DNA from: Diphasiastrum complanatum | Lineage: Eukaryota > Streptophyta > Lycopodiopsida > Lycopodiales > Lycopodiaceae | Direction of reading: 5' to 3' | DNA: 64,000 nucleotides | Assembly (NCBI GenBank): GCA_029204225.1 | Contig: CM055097.1 | Span: 74,110,973 to 74,174,972 of the forward strand | Shown: piece after piece, positions 45,966 through 57,211 of the stretch | Layout of the letters: every line of letters starts with the position of its first letter | Numbering within the stretch: position 1 is the first letter of the stretch | The notes under the pieces: model-generated | Database searches by the model: none | Seen by the model: only the letters and a program-made list of their open reading frames with translations | What the model was told of the DNA's origin: nothing | Program-made: the position numbers and the translations under genes

Positions 45966-46170
45966 GTGCTTCTTTATACATCAAAGAAGCACCCCAGCAA
46001 ATTGAAGTTCAAAAGTGAGGGGCCATATGTTATTAACAAAATATTTCCTAATGGTGCAGTCCAGTTACAAACACTTGACGGGACACTCCTAGACACTATC
46101 GTAAACGGTGGTCGTCTACGGCGGTACTACGAAGAGTTGTTCCTGTTTCCTGATGAAAAAAAAAAAAAGC
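45966..46170 (+). pseudogene. Gypsy Pol C-terminus
   Basis: LKFKSEGPYVINKIFPNGAV then LQTLDGTLL and VNGGRLRRYYEEL, the usual end of Tat/Athila-like Pol. The frame then continues without similarity. The segment 45,830-45,965 between the two frames is the linker, with a stop. Confidence 0.8.
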
Positions 46171-46542
46171 CTATTATGTTAATGTTACTTTATTCCTTTC
46201 CTTGTACATCTCGTTTTTTTATGCCTATTGTTCACCTCGTTCCTTGTTTATACTTCATATCATTACTTACGTACAATCTATGCATTTTTCTTTTTTTTTG
46301 TCTTCTGTTCATACTCATGGGTCATGGATGTTCTAGATCGACAACTGATAGGCTACGCCTTAGAAAATCATTCTCACACTTCTGCCACCTCACCTTTGTC
46401 TCACTGGTATCTCAGGATAACCAACATTCCTGGAGATACACCTTTTTCATAAGAACTTCTACTCTGAACCACAGTCATATTTCTTTGAAGTTCTTCACTT
46501 GCATCAAACAGATCCATTTATTCATCATGAGATTTTCTCAAA
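46171..46542 (+). other. Sequence after gypsy pol
   Basis: T-rich, hydrophobic in one frame, no recognised domain. Confidence 0.4.
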
Positions 46543-46843
46543 TCTCAACCAAAGTGCTCCTGTCAAATCTCAACTGGAGCACTCCGCTCAAATCTCAACC
46601 GAAGTGCTCCTGTCAAATCTCAACCGGAGCACTCCGTTCAAATCTCAACCGGAGCACTCCGCTCACATCTCAACCGAAGCATTCAGTTGAATCTTGACCA
46701 AAGAAGTTCTATCAGATCTCGACCGAAGCTTCCCTATCAGATCTCGATCGGAGCAGTTCTGTCAAATCTCAACCGGAGCGGTTCTGTCAAATCTCGATCG
46801 AAGCAGTCATTTCAAATCTTGACCGGAGGACATACAATCGAAT
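46543..46843 (+). repeat. 25-bp tandem repeat array, about 12 copies
   Basis: Consensus TCTCAACCGGAGCACTCCGT with the tail CAAA, about 25 bp. The first six copies are close; later ones diverge (TCTCGATCGGAGCAGTTCTG type). It follows gypsy pol on the plus strand. Confidence 0.9.
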
Positions 46844-47481
46844 TTCATGAACCGGCACGTCACATCTCCCTTGCAACCAGACGACGGCGGCAATAAATGC
46901 CCTCATCCCGAAGCCATTTACACCTCAGCGAAGTGCGAGCTCAAGCGTCTTCTGGCACCGATCTGCGGTGATCTTCTTGCTATTGTGTCTGATCCCTGTG
47001 CTTGACTGTTCAATCCTTCAATGATCAACCACCATCTCTACACTCTACCAACCACCACCGTTATCACTCCCTTACGAGCGCCATCACCGAAACTTTCAAA
47101 CCCAACGTTGCCGGCAGAATACCTCATATCACAAATTCTTGCATGCTGAGGGGTAGTGTCACGTGAGCACTCATCACGTCACACTATTGAACATCCTAAA
47201 ATCACTATCACAAACCGTATACCTTCAACCCGCTTCATTCCTCACAGATCCACATCCATAACATTACAACCCTTGTCAAACACCTCCACTTGCTGCTATT
47301 CCACTCCCCATCTTTCTTAACTCAATCTCACTCTGTTCACCCTCCTTTACATCATCCTATTTCGTTTACCACCCACACCGTTCTATCCAACACAACCATC
47401 TTCCGCATATCTCCCTTTCCAAACCCTTTGATACATCACCCCCTACACACTTTCTGAACCATTTTGCACCCTCAATTCCCA
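46844..47481. other. No gene recognised
   Basis: C/T-rich between two arrays of the same repeat family; no coding frame. Confidence 0.5.
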
Positions 47482-47826
47482 TCTCAACCGAAGCCCACTC
47501 CTTCAAATCTCAACCGAAGTCCTCCCTTCCCATCTCAACCGGAGCCCACTCCTTCAAATCTCAACCGAAGTCCTCCCTTCCCATCTCAACCGGAGCCCGC
47601 TCCTTCAAATCTCAACCGAAGTCCTCCCTTCCCATCTCAACCGGAGCCCACTCCTTCAGATCTCAACCGAAGTCCTCCCTTCCCATCTCAACCGGAGCCC
47701 ACTCCTTCAGATCCCAACCAAAGTCCTCCCTTCACATCTCAACCGGATCCCACTCCTTCAGATCTCAACTGAAGTCCTCCCTTCACATCTCAACTGGAGC
47801 CCAACCCTTCAAATTTCAATCGACGC
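47482..47826 (+). repeat. 51-bp dimeric tandem array of the 25-bp family, about 6.5 copies
   Basis: Each 51-bp unit is two related monomers: TCTCAACCGGAGCCCACTCC with tail TTCAAA, then TCTCAACCGAAGTCCTCCCT with tail TCCCA. The monomer start TCTCAACCG[G/A]AG is the same as in the array at 46.5 kb. 51 bp is a multiple of three, so a frame (47,464-47,772) stays open as a 17-residue Pro/Ser-rich repeat (PSQPEPTPSNLNRSPPF). Confidence 0.92.
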
Positions 47827-47894
47827 CCTTACCACTGTCTCACCCCTCAACCGACACAGTTTCTCCAGAATCTCCCTTCTTCCATTTTTCCACC

Positions 47895-48530
47895 ATGTTG
47901 TCCCATCCCAGTTCAAGTTCTGATGATCCCGAAGCAAGCAAGCTCGACATCCAGCTATGCAAGTTAGACCTTACAGAGATGCAGACCTGGTACAAGCAGG
48001 CAGAGTCCTTCTTCAAGGAAATTGAATTTCAGGTCCCTGTCTTGACAGGCTATCAAAGCCCGTATCTGGTACACATGGCATATGCCAATTATCATACCAT
48101 GGCAAGATCATGTCAAATCATAGTCCCCCCTATAAGAATTAGTGAAGCCCGAGGACATTCAATTCCAGGCCCCATAGGCCTCAGCCATCGGAATGGAAAA
48201 ATATGTAAGGCTGATCCAGGAACGGGAAGCCGAAAAGCGAAATTTCGAAAACATTGTGGCCAAACAAGAGAAGATCATCCTGGAGTCCCAGAAGCAACTG
48301 GAAGACACTACGAAGGCCCTGCAACAAGCCTTGGACAAGGTGAACCAACTATGGGACATGGCATGCAAGGCTCAAGCAGGTGCTCAATCAATAAAGCCGC
48401 GGGATGATGATGGGAATGATGGCATAGGAAATCAAGGCGGGCAAACCCACCCATCAGATGGTAGCTTGGGATTGGGTGGCCAGAGAGCCTGCTTCCATGA
48501 CTTTTCCCCGACCCCCTCCCACATTTAACC
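47895..48530 (+). pseudogene. Unrecognised coiled-coil-like reading, two frames
   Basis: Starts at an ATG in a good context (CCACCATGTTG) with 170 codons, and continues better in a second frame from 48,193: EKYVRLIQEREAEKRNFENI then KIILESQKQLEDTTKALQQA, a strongly helical, heptad-like region, ending in a Gly/Asp-rich tail. One frameshift joins them. No known domain; position after gypsy Pol suggests an additional retroelement ORF or the gag of another gypsy. Confidence 0.4.
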
Positions 48531-48623
48531 CTTCCTCCTACTCTGCATTTAATTTTATGAAACATTCATTCCAACTTACCCAATTCTTCCATCTCCCCTC
48601 TCTTCATCATCTCCTAGCAAAAT

Positions 48624-48962
48624 AATGGGCCTATCAAAAGGTCCAGCTGACACTTACAAAGCCCGACGGGACGAGTTCCTCCAACAACTCCACCCCCCAG
48701 TGCTGCGTATAACTTGTTGATTCCACCTCCTCCTAAATCGTTCACCCCTGCACCTCTCTCTCCAGATCATTCCATCCCTGACCTTCCAGAAACTAACACT
48801 GACATGGGGGGTGATGATGACTTCTTGGCAGACCAACCAGAAACGAGAAGGTTCTTTCCCAGACCAGACACAAGTGCAGCTGAGCCATCGACAAGCGAGC
48901 GGGCTAAAGAGAAAGATACAGGCACCAAGGCCCTAGATGATTATCTGGCAAGGCCATCTTAG
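48624..48962 (+). pseudogene. Unrecognised proline-rich reading
   Basis: GPADTYKARRDEFLQQLHPP at 48,641-48,700 and, in another frame, a Pro/Ser/Asp-rich segment ending KALDDYLARPS at 48,962. No domain recognised. Collinear with the preceding frame. Confidence 0.35.
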
Positions 48963-49157
48963 CTACGTAGGACAACTTCCCCTACTAGGCCCATAGGCAA
49001 ACTGGCTGACACAAGAGAGTCAGAGAAATTTGAGAGAAAATACCCTCCCAACATGAGGGGAGGCAAAGAAGACATTGATCAAAGCCAATACTCCACCAGG
49101 GCCGAGATCATTGTCGCGCTACAACCGCAGCCAATGTGGCGAAGTAAAGTCCCGAAG

Positions 49158-49768
49158 ACCAGATTAACTACTGAAACAAGAAACAAGATTCAAGAAACTA
49201 AATTCTTAACAACATTTAACAATCTAAGAATCAAGAAACATTCATCATTTGATGCTTAGACTACTCAAGAACAATCAAGAACTGGGTTGTAAGGGAGTAT
49301 GCAAGATCTATACCACAAACCAGCCTATCTAGTTTACTTGAATGCTGATTACCACAAGATTCCACAAACAAGAACTAAATGCTAATCCACAACTAAGCAA
49401 GAAACAAGAAACAAGAACCTAGTTAATCCACAATGCAAAGGAATCAAGCATGCTCATAGAAATCTCACTCAAGAGCATTGCCATGAACAAGGAGCTAAGC
49501 TATCATCAAGAACTCGTGGAGTATCCTCTTTATTTGCTCAAGAGAACTTGACAATACAATCAAAGCTCCCTCACAAGAGAGGGGGGCCCTTAAATAAGCA
49601 AGAAGGCTGCCCATGTGGAGCCCATGTGGCAATTCCACTAAAATAGAATTACATGTGGAATTTGCCCTTCCACTAAAGGTCACCATCAAAAGGTGGCTCA
49701 CTCTAACTAATTTAAGGGGGGTCTACCTTTATTTACAATGCCTAGGAAACATTACTAGCTCCTACATG
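49158..49768. repeat. ~600-bp direct repeat, right copy
   Basis: Nearly identical to 43,469-44,067, with one small insertion near the start. Left of it is the gypsy-derived block; right of it the sequence continues differently from the left copy. Confidence 0.85.
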
Positions 49769-50169
49769 ATCATTCCTTCTTTGGGATACACCATGTAGGC
49801 TCACATAGTTAACTCACTATCTTCCTAGCTAGTATTTCCTCGGCTCTCATGCTCGGCTCTCAGCTTCTTATGCTCTCTTCCTTCTGAGACCTCCTCGGTC
49901 ATGGGTGAGAGATAACTTGTGTCTCCAGCTTGGCTTGGCACTTGGAGATTCCCTAGAATCTACTAACAGTTTGCCTCCCTAATCTAGAAGGGTAAGCCTT
50001 AGAGGGGTTATTCTTTCTTTCTCTCATTGTGTAGAGCATTGCCTAGAGTTGGATCTTACACTCAAGAATACTCACCCATGCTATCATGCCCTCTCACATC
50101 CTTCCATTCTCAAGCTAGTGGATCCATAGTCGGAACGGTGGTAGAAGAGCTAACAGCTTAGCAACTTCG
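49769..50169 (-). other. Probable LTR continuation of a copia element
   Basis: Non-coding C/T-rich sequence directly after, on the minus strand, a copia RNase H end; likely 3' LTR, but its edges are not visible. Confidence 0.35.
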
Positions 50170-50560
50170 TGAATATATCATCTGCTTTGTGTAGCGGTAC
50201 TACTACAATGAATCACATCTATATCCTCTGAACAAAGTTTCTCGCATATAAAGTGATACTTTATTTCCATATGTTTTATTCTAGCATGAAACACATGATT
50301 TTTAGCCAATTGAATTCCACTCTGACTAACCCAAGAGACGATTGGGCCTTTGGTTTGCTTTATTGCAATCTCTTTAAATAGCTATCATAGCCAAACTGCT
50401 TCTTGTGTTGTAGAACATAAGGCTTTTTATTCAGCTTCAATGGTGGAAAGTGATACGGTGTTCCACTTTTTGCTTGACCAGAAAAAACAACCATTTCCAA
50501 CATCGAAAGCATAACCAGTGGTAGATCTTTTATCATCTATACTACTTGTTGGAGATGTGC
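50170..50560 (-). pseudogene. Copia RNase H fragment
   Basis: Reads SSIDDKRSTTGYAFDVGNGC, then FFWSSKKWNTVSLSTIEAE and a decayed remainder. RRSTTGY and WxSKKQxTVxLSTxEAE are RNase H hallmarks. Confidence 0.7.
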
Positions 50561-51099
50561 GAAAGCACGTTGCGACATGGGCGAGTATCCCTCGGTGCAT
50601 GAAACCACGTCTATCAGATTTGGGCTGACTTCGACTGCCCTATTTGATCACAACTTCGAAGTCACCGGATCGATGCAATCGATTCCATGGCCATGCACAG
50701 ATTAGATTGGTTTATGATTTAGATTTGCGGAAACGTATTAGGTGCAAAAATTAGAGCAACATGATCGACTCAGACTATCAGTCAAACAAAATGATTTAAC
50801 TTGCTAATAAGTTTATCTACAAGCAACAATCGATCAGAACATGAATAAAATGGGCATTCAATCATAGTATACATGACCTAGATTCCTGAAACATTGAATG
50901 TAATCAGAGTCGTGTTCTTCTTGAAACAATACTCTAAGATAACAAAGAGAAAAAACAAAACAATTACGCTTTGGATGTTCGATTGATCAAATATGTAGAT
51001 TATTAAGCTAACCGAGCAACTGATAAAATGCTGGATATATACACATGGCTAACTAACTAAAAGAATAAATGCTTTAAAATCACCCAATTTGTATTTGCC

Positions 51100-51640
51100 C
51101 CCTACAACTCTCCCTTGTCCTCATCACTCTTACCCTTCTTTGGAATATGCTTCCAGCCTTTATGCATGCCTCTAGCTACCAATGTCTAATCCTCTTGAGT
51201 AGCATGTCTCGATTTGACCTCTTTATGTCTTTGCTCTTCCTGCAACAAGATCCCATGTAGATCTTTGAAAGTGAGCAATCTCTCCCTTGTTGTTAGGCTA
51301 CTCATGAAAATTTGCAAGCCTTCTGATACAGTATGGACCAATTTGATATCCCTTTTGGGCTCACCAATGGCAATTGATTGGTCTCATAGTTTCTTGATCC
51401 TAGTGAAGAAGGATCTCACACTTTTTTTGTCCTCTATCCTAATAATGTTTAGCCTTGACTTCAAAAACATGGCTCGAGATAGATTGGCAGTTTGATATTT
51501 GCCCTTAAGGCTTCTCAAACACCTTTAGCTGAAACCGCATTGCTAATGTGGGTGATCACATGGTCCTTCACTGATAGATTGATCAAAGATAAAATGTTTG
51601 CAGATTCCACACTCTAGAATCTGTTTACTAACTCTTTGTT
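51100..51640 (-). pseudogene. Copia gag (UBN2) fragment
   Basis: Reads SRAMFLKSRLNIIRIEDKKS, then a helix with IGEPKRDIKLVHTVSEGLQI, then LTFKDLHGILLQEEQRHKEV, a canonical copia gag with the LLxEExR motif. Two or three stops. Confidence 0.75.
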
Positions 51641-52259
51641 TTTTTACTTCTCTTGGTTACAACTGTGTGCTTGTGTTCTGCCTATCAGCAAAGGTTGTGG
51701 GCATGTCTTAGTGTTTATCTTGCTTATTACCATGCCCAGATCAGGCAAACAGATTCTCAGGGTTGTAGTATAGTTCAACCTGTCATGGATACTCCAATTT
51801 CGAATACTCTTGAACTCTTGAAATCACTTGCATTTATTCTACCATGCAAGCACACCAAGAATGCCCAAAAACAGCTCTTCTTGAAACATGACTAGAATAG
51901 ATCATTGCAAAATGGAAACTAATCTACTTGCAAGATCAGAATATTACTCTAGCATGTCTCATTCCACATCAAAAACAAGAAAACACTTCTACAGACATTC
52001 AAGAATCAAGAAGCTCCATCTTCTTGGTTCTTGAATTTTCCAAAAAACTCAAGAAACTAAAACGTAAATGAATTTGCAAGATCTACACCACATTATTGGC
52101 TACAAATCTCTTGGATGCTTGCAACCTACATTAATTCACGAAAACATGAAACAAGAAACTAATTAAACTAAACTAGACAGCATTTTTGAAGTCCAAGAAT
52201 CAAGAAACCCTCATTTCTTGATTCTTGGACACCCCAAGAACATCAAGAACTAGAATGTC
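51641..52259. other. No gene; partly similar to the ~600-bp repeat
   Basis: From about 51,960 it contains CAAGAATCAAGAA, AACATGAAACAAGAAACTA and similar phrases found in the 43.5/49.2-kb repeat, so it is a diverged copy. No coding signal. Confidence 0.4.
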
Positions 52260-52270
52260 TACATAATGAA

Positions 52271-52432
52271 TGTAAAATGTACAAATAAACCCTAAACCCT
52301 GATAGAGAGAGAAAACCTAGGAGTAGACTACTAGACTAGCCTACGACTAGTTACAGTTGTCAATAATAAAGTACATCATGAACAGTAACTAAGAAGCGTA
52401 ACAATGAAGTTTATCATTGTTCTAACACTCTC
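52271..52432 (-). repeat. 3' LTR remnant of the copia element
   Basis: LTR start TGTTAGAACAATGATAAAC at 52,432 leftward, preceded by the purine tract GAGGGAGAG (52,433-52,442). It matches the 5' LTR for about 80 bp and then contains a 46-bp segment (52,271-52,316) in inverted orientation. Confidence 0.75.
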
Positions 52433-53100
52433 CCTCAATGATAAAATTACATTCTTCTATTCCTAGTACAGTACGAAACTTTTCAAATTTACATCTAACT
52501 AATGACTTAGTAAAAATATTTGTCACTTGATCTTCAGATTTACAGAAAACAAGATCAATGGCTCCATCAAAAAATTTCTCTCGAACAAAATGATAATGTA
52601 TTTCGATGTGCTTGGTTCGAGCATGTAAAACTGGATTTTTGGCAAGGTGAATGTAGCTTTGATTGTTGCAAGATATAGTAGTCGCATCCACCTATGGTTG
52701 ACCTAAATCCACAAGCAATCTTCGTAACCATACCGCTTCTTGTGTAGCATTGTTGAGTGCTCGATATTCAGCTTCCGTCAAGGATAAGACTACTGTAGGT
52801 TGTTTTTTGCTGCTCCATGAAACTGCAGCTGTACCATAATTGAATGTATGACCACTGGTAGATCTTCTGTCATCAATATTACTTCCCAATCGGCATCGAT
52901 ACTTCCTACCAATATTGGCGCTTCAAGTTGATCATACTTCCCTCGAATGTATCTGAGAATACGTTTAGCAGACTTCCAGTGTGCTTGACTAGGATCTTGC
53001 ATAAATTGACTAACAACACCAACAACATAAGAAATATCAGGTCATGTGTGTGTCAAATAAATCAAACTACCCACCACTTATCTATACAAATAAGCATCTA
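52422..53100 (-). pseudogene. Copia RNase H
   Basis: From right: DPSQAHWKSAKRILRYIRGK, DDRRSTSGHTFNYGTAAVSW, VLSLTEAEYRAL, CNNQSYIHLAKNPVLHARTK and TNIFTKSL. CDN is CNN, so the last catalytic Asp of that motif is Asn, and a stop separates the two halves at about 52,692. Confidence 0.85.
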
Positions 53101-53869
53101 CTTTCTCAAATTCATCATATGTAGTAAGCTTCGTGTTGACATCCACAAAGGCTTACAATCATGCATATTGAACTTATAAAGCAAATCTCGTGCATATTTG
53201 CTTTGTGTAAGAAAGACCACGTCTTCCTTTTGCCATACTTCAATGCCAAGACAAAAGTGCATCAATCCTAGATCACTCATGTCAAAAGGAAAGATTTGAT
53301 TTGATTTCATCAATTAAGTTCTCATTACTTCTTGTAATAATCAAATCATCCACGTACAACACAATGAATACTATATCTAAATCTTGTCTTAGAATGTAAA
53401 GATTAGAATCAACATCACTCTTTATCATTCCCCTTCGCTTAAAATGTTCATCAATGCAAGAGTACCGTGGTGCTTGCTTCAATCCATAAATAGCTTTGTT
53501 GAGCTTACAAACAAAATGCTCTATCCCTGGCTCAACAAATCCTTGAGGTTGTACTAAGTACACCTCTTCATCCAGCACTCCATTAAGAAAAGCAGATTTA
53601 ACGTCCATTTGCTGGATCTTCCAACCATAGAAAGCAAAAATAGCAATGACAGAACGTATAGTTACCATCTTAGCAACGAGTGTGAAGGTTTCCTCAAAAT
53701 CAATACCTTCCTGTTGCTTAAATCCTCTCGCAACCAACCGTGCTTTGTACTTGTTGAGTTGCCCATCAGTTCCAAATTTGATCTTGTATATCCATTTGCA
53801 AGTGATAGGTGTCTTACCATCAGGTAGCTCAATTTTGATATAGCTTCCATTTCCGTTTCCAGAGGCCAC
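53098..53869 (-). pseudogene. Copia reverse transcriptase
   Basis: One 195-codon frame: TPITCKWIYKIKFGTDGQLN, KARLVARGFKQQEGIDFEET, DVKSAFLNGVLDEEVYLVQP, AIYGLKQAPR and the catalytic VLYVDDLIITRSN. Followed by LGLMHFCLGIEVWQ in the next frame. One of the best preserved RT domains in the window. Confidence 0.88.
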
Positions 53870-54261
53870 TCCTCGTGCTCCTTTGCTTTATCAAAATTTT
53901 TTGGTTCTTGAGCCTTGAGCATAGAACCCATTAGGGCTAGATTCATCTCTAATCTTGCAAGACGTTTTCAATTTTTACTTGATCTTCTAAGCTTTTTCTG
54001 CTCACTAGATTCGGGAGTATCTCCCTTCTTAGCATCATCTGTGACTGATAAGTACCATTTAGGTACTCTCTTGAGGATTTCAGCATCAGGCTTGCCTTTG
54101 TCCAATGGATTTTCCATATCAAAATCCACTTCCTTATTGACTTGTACGTTCGCTCCCTCATCAAAAAGTTCAGTGATTACTTCAGATTATTCACCTCGGC
54201 CCATCTCGTCAAATGTAGCATCCCTAGAAATCACAAGCTTCTGTGCATTTGTGTCATACAT

Positions 54262-54981
54262 CTATGCCTTGGCCTTCTCATATCCAAGGAAAATACACTT
54301 GATAGCTTTTGCATCCAATTTTCTTCGTTTCTCATCAGGAATATGAGCATAAGCATCACAACCAAATACTCTCAGATGAGAAATATTAGGTTTCTTTCTA
54401 GTAACAGCTTCATGAGGTGTCTTACCTTCCACAGATTTTGTTAGACATCGATCTAAGATGTGCGTAGCTGTGCTACAAGCTTCTGCCCAAAAGGTGTTTG
54501 GCAGACCCTTGTTCTTGAGCATCGCCCTGGCCATCTCAACAATAGATCTGTTCTTTCGTTCTGCAACTCCATTTGGTTGTGGTGAATAAGGTGTTGTAGT
54601 CTGCCTCTTGGTCCCTTGATCTTTGTAGAAATCAATAAATTCTGTCGAAAAATACTCACCACCTCCATCAGATCTCAAAGTCTTGATGCAACATCCTGTT
54701 TGCTTTTCAACTAATGCCTTGAATTCCCTGAACTTAGCAAAAGCATCTGATTTCTTGCTTATGAAATAAATCCAAATGCACCTGCTATAATCATCAATGA
54801 AGGTAATAAAGTAATAGTAGCCACTAAGAGATCTAGTCTGCATAGGTCCACATAGATCACTATGGACTAGATCTAGGATGCCACTGACTCTCCTTGCTCC
54901 ACTTTTAAGAAACCTCTCTCTGTGTTGTTTTCCCAAAATGCAACCCTCACAAAAAATTTTTTCAAAAGAAATATCAGGCAA
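54262..54981 (-). pseudogene. Copia integrase
   Basis: A 239-codon frame: CEGCILGKQHRERF of the zinc segment, then HSDLCGPMQT, YYYFITFIDDYSR, TLRSDGGGEYF and PNGVAERKNRSIV, so all three catalytic acidic residues are present, then FGCDAYAHIPDEKRRKL. The C-terminal border runs into a frameshift after LGYEKAKA. Confidence 0.9.
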
Positions 54982-55379
54982 TCCAATAACTAGATTACTT
55001 CTTTTGAGAATCTGTAAACTTTGAGCACTGATATGACCAAATCATTGATGCCAAAGATCACTTCGACTATCAACAATGCTTACCATAGCTTGAGCAAAAG
55101 ATCTCGCATTCAATTTGTAGAGTCGATTCCCGTTGACTCTAGCTCTTGTAGCAATCACTTTGTAGTGATCCTTGATGTCTTTGACAAGACATTTGAACCT
55201 GTCAAACTCAACCTTGAGTTATTGATCAGCCATTGTCCCAACAGATAGTAGATTGTTAGCTAGGCTAGATACATATTGTACATTGCTTATCCGCTTTATC
55301 ATCCCGCTGGCTAACTTCACTGGTACCACTCCAAATCCTTTAACAGACAGCAATTTGCCATCGGCTTGTCCAACTTCAT

Positions 55380-56459
55380 CACCATTGTGAGTTTCCTTGA
55401 GTTCTGAAAACTACTCTTTCCTTGAAGTCATGTGCTTGGATGCACCACTATCAATGTACCAGGTATCCTTGGCTTCATCACTTGTCATTAATGATGTAAT
55501 GAGCAAGTTTGAACTCTCACCTATATTATCTTTATATTGATCATCATCGTATTGATGTTGATCAGCATAATTGTCTTCATAATAATCATCATCAAATTGA
55601 TGTTGATCAGCATAATTTTTTGCTTGCCATTCGCCTTTTCTTTGTTCTATCTCCTTCTATTTCTTGAAGCATTCACGCTCCCAATGGCCAGGTTTGTTGC
55701 AGTACCTACAATTTCTAGGTTTATTTTGCTTGGAATAGCCGTGTCCTTGACCTTGGCCTTGATTCCAATTGCCTCGATTTGAGCCATCATTGGATTGTTC
55801 TTGAAATTGTTGGGACGATCCACGATTTGAGTTTCCACCTCTTGATTGATACCTTCCACGGCCAAATCTTCCTCCTCGTCTTCTAACTGCAAGAGCTTGA
55901 TCATAGCCCTTGTTACGATGATTCAAGTTCTCTTGACGTTGCTCTTCCTGCAAAAGCAATCTACCTAGTTCTTCATAGGTTGGAAGGTTCTCTCTTGTAG
56001 CTATACTTATCACAAACATCTGATGTGACTCACTCAGACTATTCAATGTCAACTGCACGATCTCACAATCCTGTACTCGCTCTCCAACTGCTGCTAATTG
56101 GTCACGAATCTCTTTGATCTTCAGTAGGTGGCAACAATAGTTGCACCATCATCCATCCGCAATGTGTGCAGCTTCGTCTTCAAAAATAGCACTCGAGATG
56201 TGTTTGTGGTCTCAAACACTGTCTTCAACATATCTCATGTTTCTTTTGGTCATTCTGAATCTGAAATGTAGGGAATAATTGCATCTCTGTTGATGACATT
56301 TTGTGCTTTCCGTTTTCTCCTGTCAAATGCTAGCTGATCTTCTTCAATCACTGGCCTTGTCTCTTCACCTGTCACGATCTCCCATAGCTCATCAAAATGT
56401 TTTTCAGTTTGAATTTCCAAATTGCATATTGCCGGCTCCTTCCAATTTGCTTGACTCAT
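55380..56459 (-). pseudogene. Copia gag and protease
   Basis: Gag N-terminus at 56,459-56,250 (ANWKEPAICNLEIQTEKHFD), a frameshift, then 56,058-55,657 with YEELGRLLLQEEQRQENLNH, an RGG-rich linker and the CCHC knuckle CRYCNKPGHWERECFKK. An acidic linker with a duplicated YADQHQ[F/Y]DDD unit follows (about 55,610-55,530), then the protease site DSGASKHMTS at about 55,440. Confidence 0.85.
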
Positions 56460-56589
56460 TGAGGATGCTCTCGACTAGAGTTGCCATTACTGGATAGATG
56501 AGTCCAGATTGTAGAAAAAAATGGCTCAGTCTAAACACACAACTTGTCTCCAAATTTATCACACCACAAAACTGTATATTCTTGGTTGT

Positions 56590-56765
56590 ACACCTGATAT
56601 CGGTTCAGCGCGCAGGTGTACTACCGCTTGGGACCTTCTTGGGCTCGCGCATGTTGATCCGATATTGGTACAGATATGTGATATCGATTCGGCGCATGGG
56701 TGTACAACCGCTCGAGAATTCCTTTAGCTTGCACGCGTTGATCCGATATCAGTACGGATCAGGAT
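56590..56765. repeat. Two diverged ~85-bp tandem units in the copia leader
   Basis: Units share GATATCG[G/A]TTC[A/G]GCGC, GGTGTAC[T/A]ACCGCT and GTTGATCCGATAT. They lie between primer-binding site and gag. Confidence 0.7.
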
Positions 56766-57199
56766 GAAAAGTAGAGGTAATATAAGAATTTTCAAAGAGA
56801 ATATTCTAGATTCCTCACTTCGGTGCGATTGCTACTCTGCCTCCTCTTTGCAAAGATTTTGAAGTGTGTGATCGTTCAAAAGGCAAAAATCAGTAATGTA
56901 AAAAGTATGAAAACTCATAAACTCTGAATGGAAATACTAGACACTGTCTAGTGTGATCTGTACAATGGGAGATTTCTTGGTTGTCTGATGTTGCCCTGAC
57001 CTTTCAGATGCCTCCGGGACTGTGTCTTCGTTCCCCACTGATGATTTCTGAGCTCCAAAACCTACAGAATACACCAAAGAAGGATTCCTTCCAACCGTTT
57101 TGTCTCTCCCAGCTTTCACCTCTTGTGAAGGACTTTCTCACTTCATTTCGGAGCCTGTGACAAGCTGTATCCACTGATCAGGCACACATGACTATCGCA

Positions 57200-57211
57200 G
57201 CTCTGATACCA
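57200..57211 (-). other. Primer-binding site (initiator Met tRNA)
   Basis: GCTCTGATACCA on the plus strand, directly before the LTR edge TGTCAATAATC at 57,212. Confidence 0.9.

Larger units (their letters stand above)
44225..46170 (+). mobile_element. Gypsy pol remnant with RNase H deleted
   Basis: Plus strand: segment before RT (44,225-44,557), reverse transcriptase (44,574-45,260), integrase core (about 45,270-45,480), integrase C-terminal part (45,453-45,830) and the last ~70 codons (45,966-46,170, ending VNGGRLRRYYEELF). RT passes directly into integrase at about 45,265, removing RNase H and the zinc segment. Several frameshifts and stops. Confidence 0.85.
50170..51640 (-). mobile_element. 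Copia element with gag and RNase H only
   Basis: Minus strand: gag at 51,640-51,100 and the RNase H end at 50,560-50,170, with only about 540 bp between them, so protease, integrase and RT are deleted. A sequence resembling the ~600-bp repeat appears at both sides (about 51,960-52,260 and 49,158-49,768), which suggests it is LTR-derived. Confidence 0.6.

Noticed and set aside
43469..49768. The ~600-bp direct repeats as LTRs of the enclosed gypsy element
   Set aside because: Ends lack TG...CA, no primer-binding site or polypurine tract adjoins them, and the outer flanks suggest another origin.
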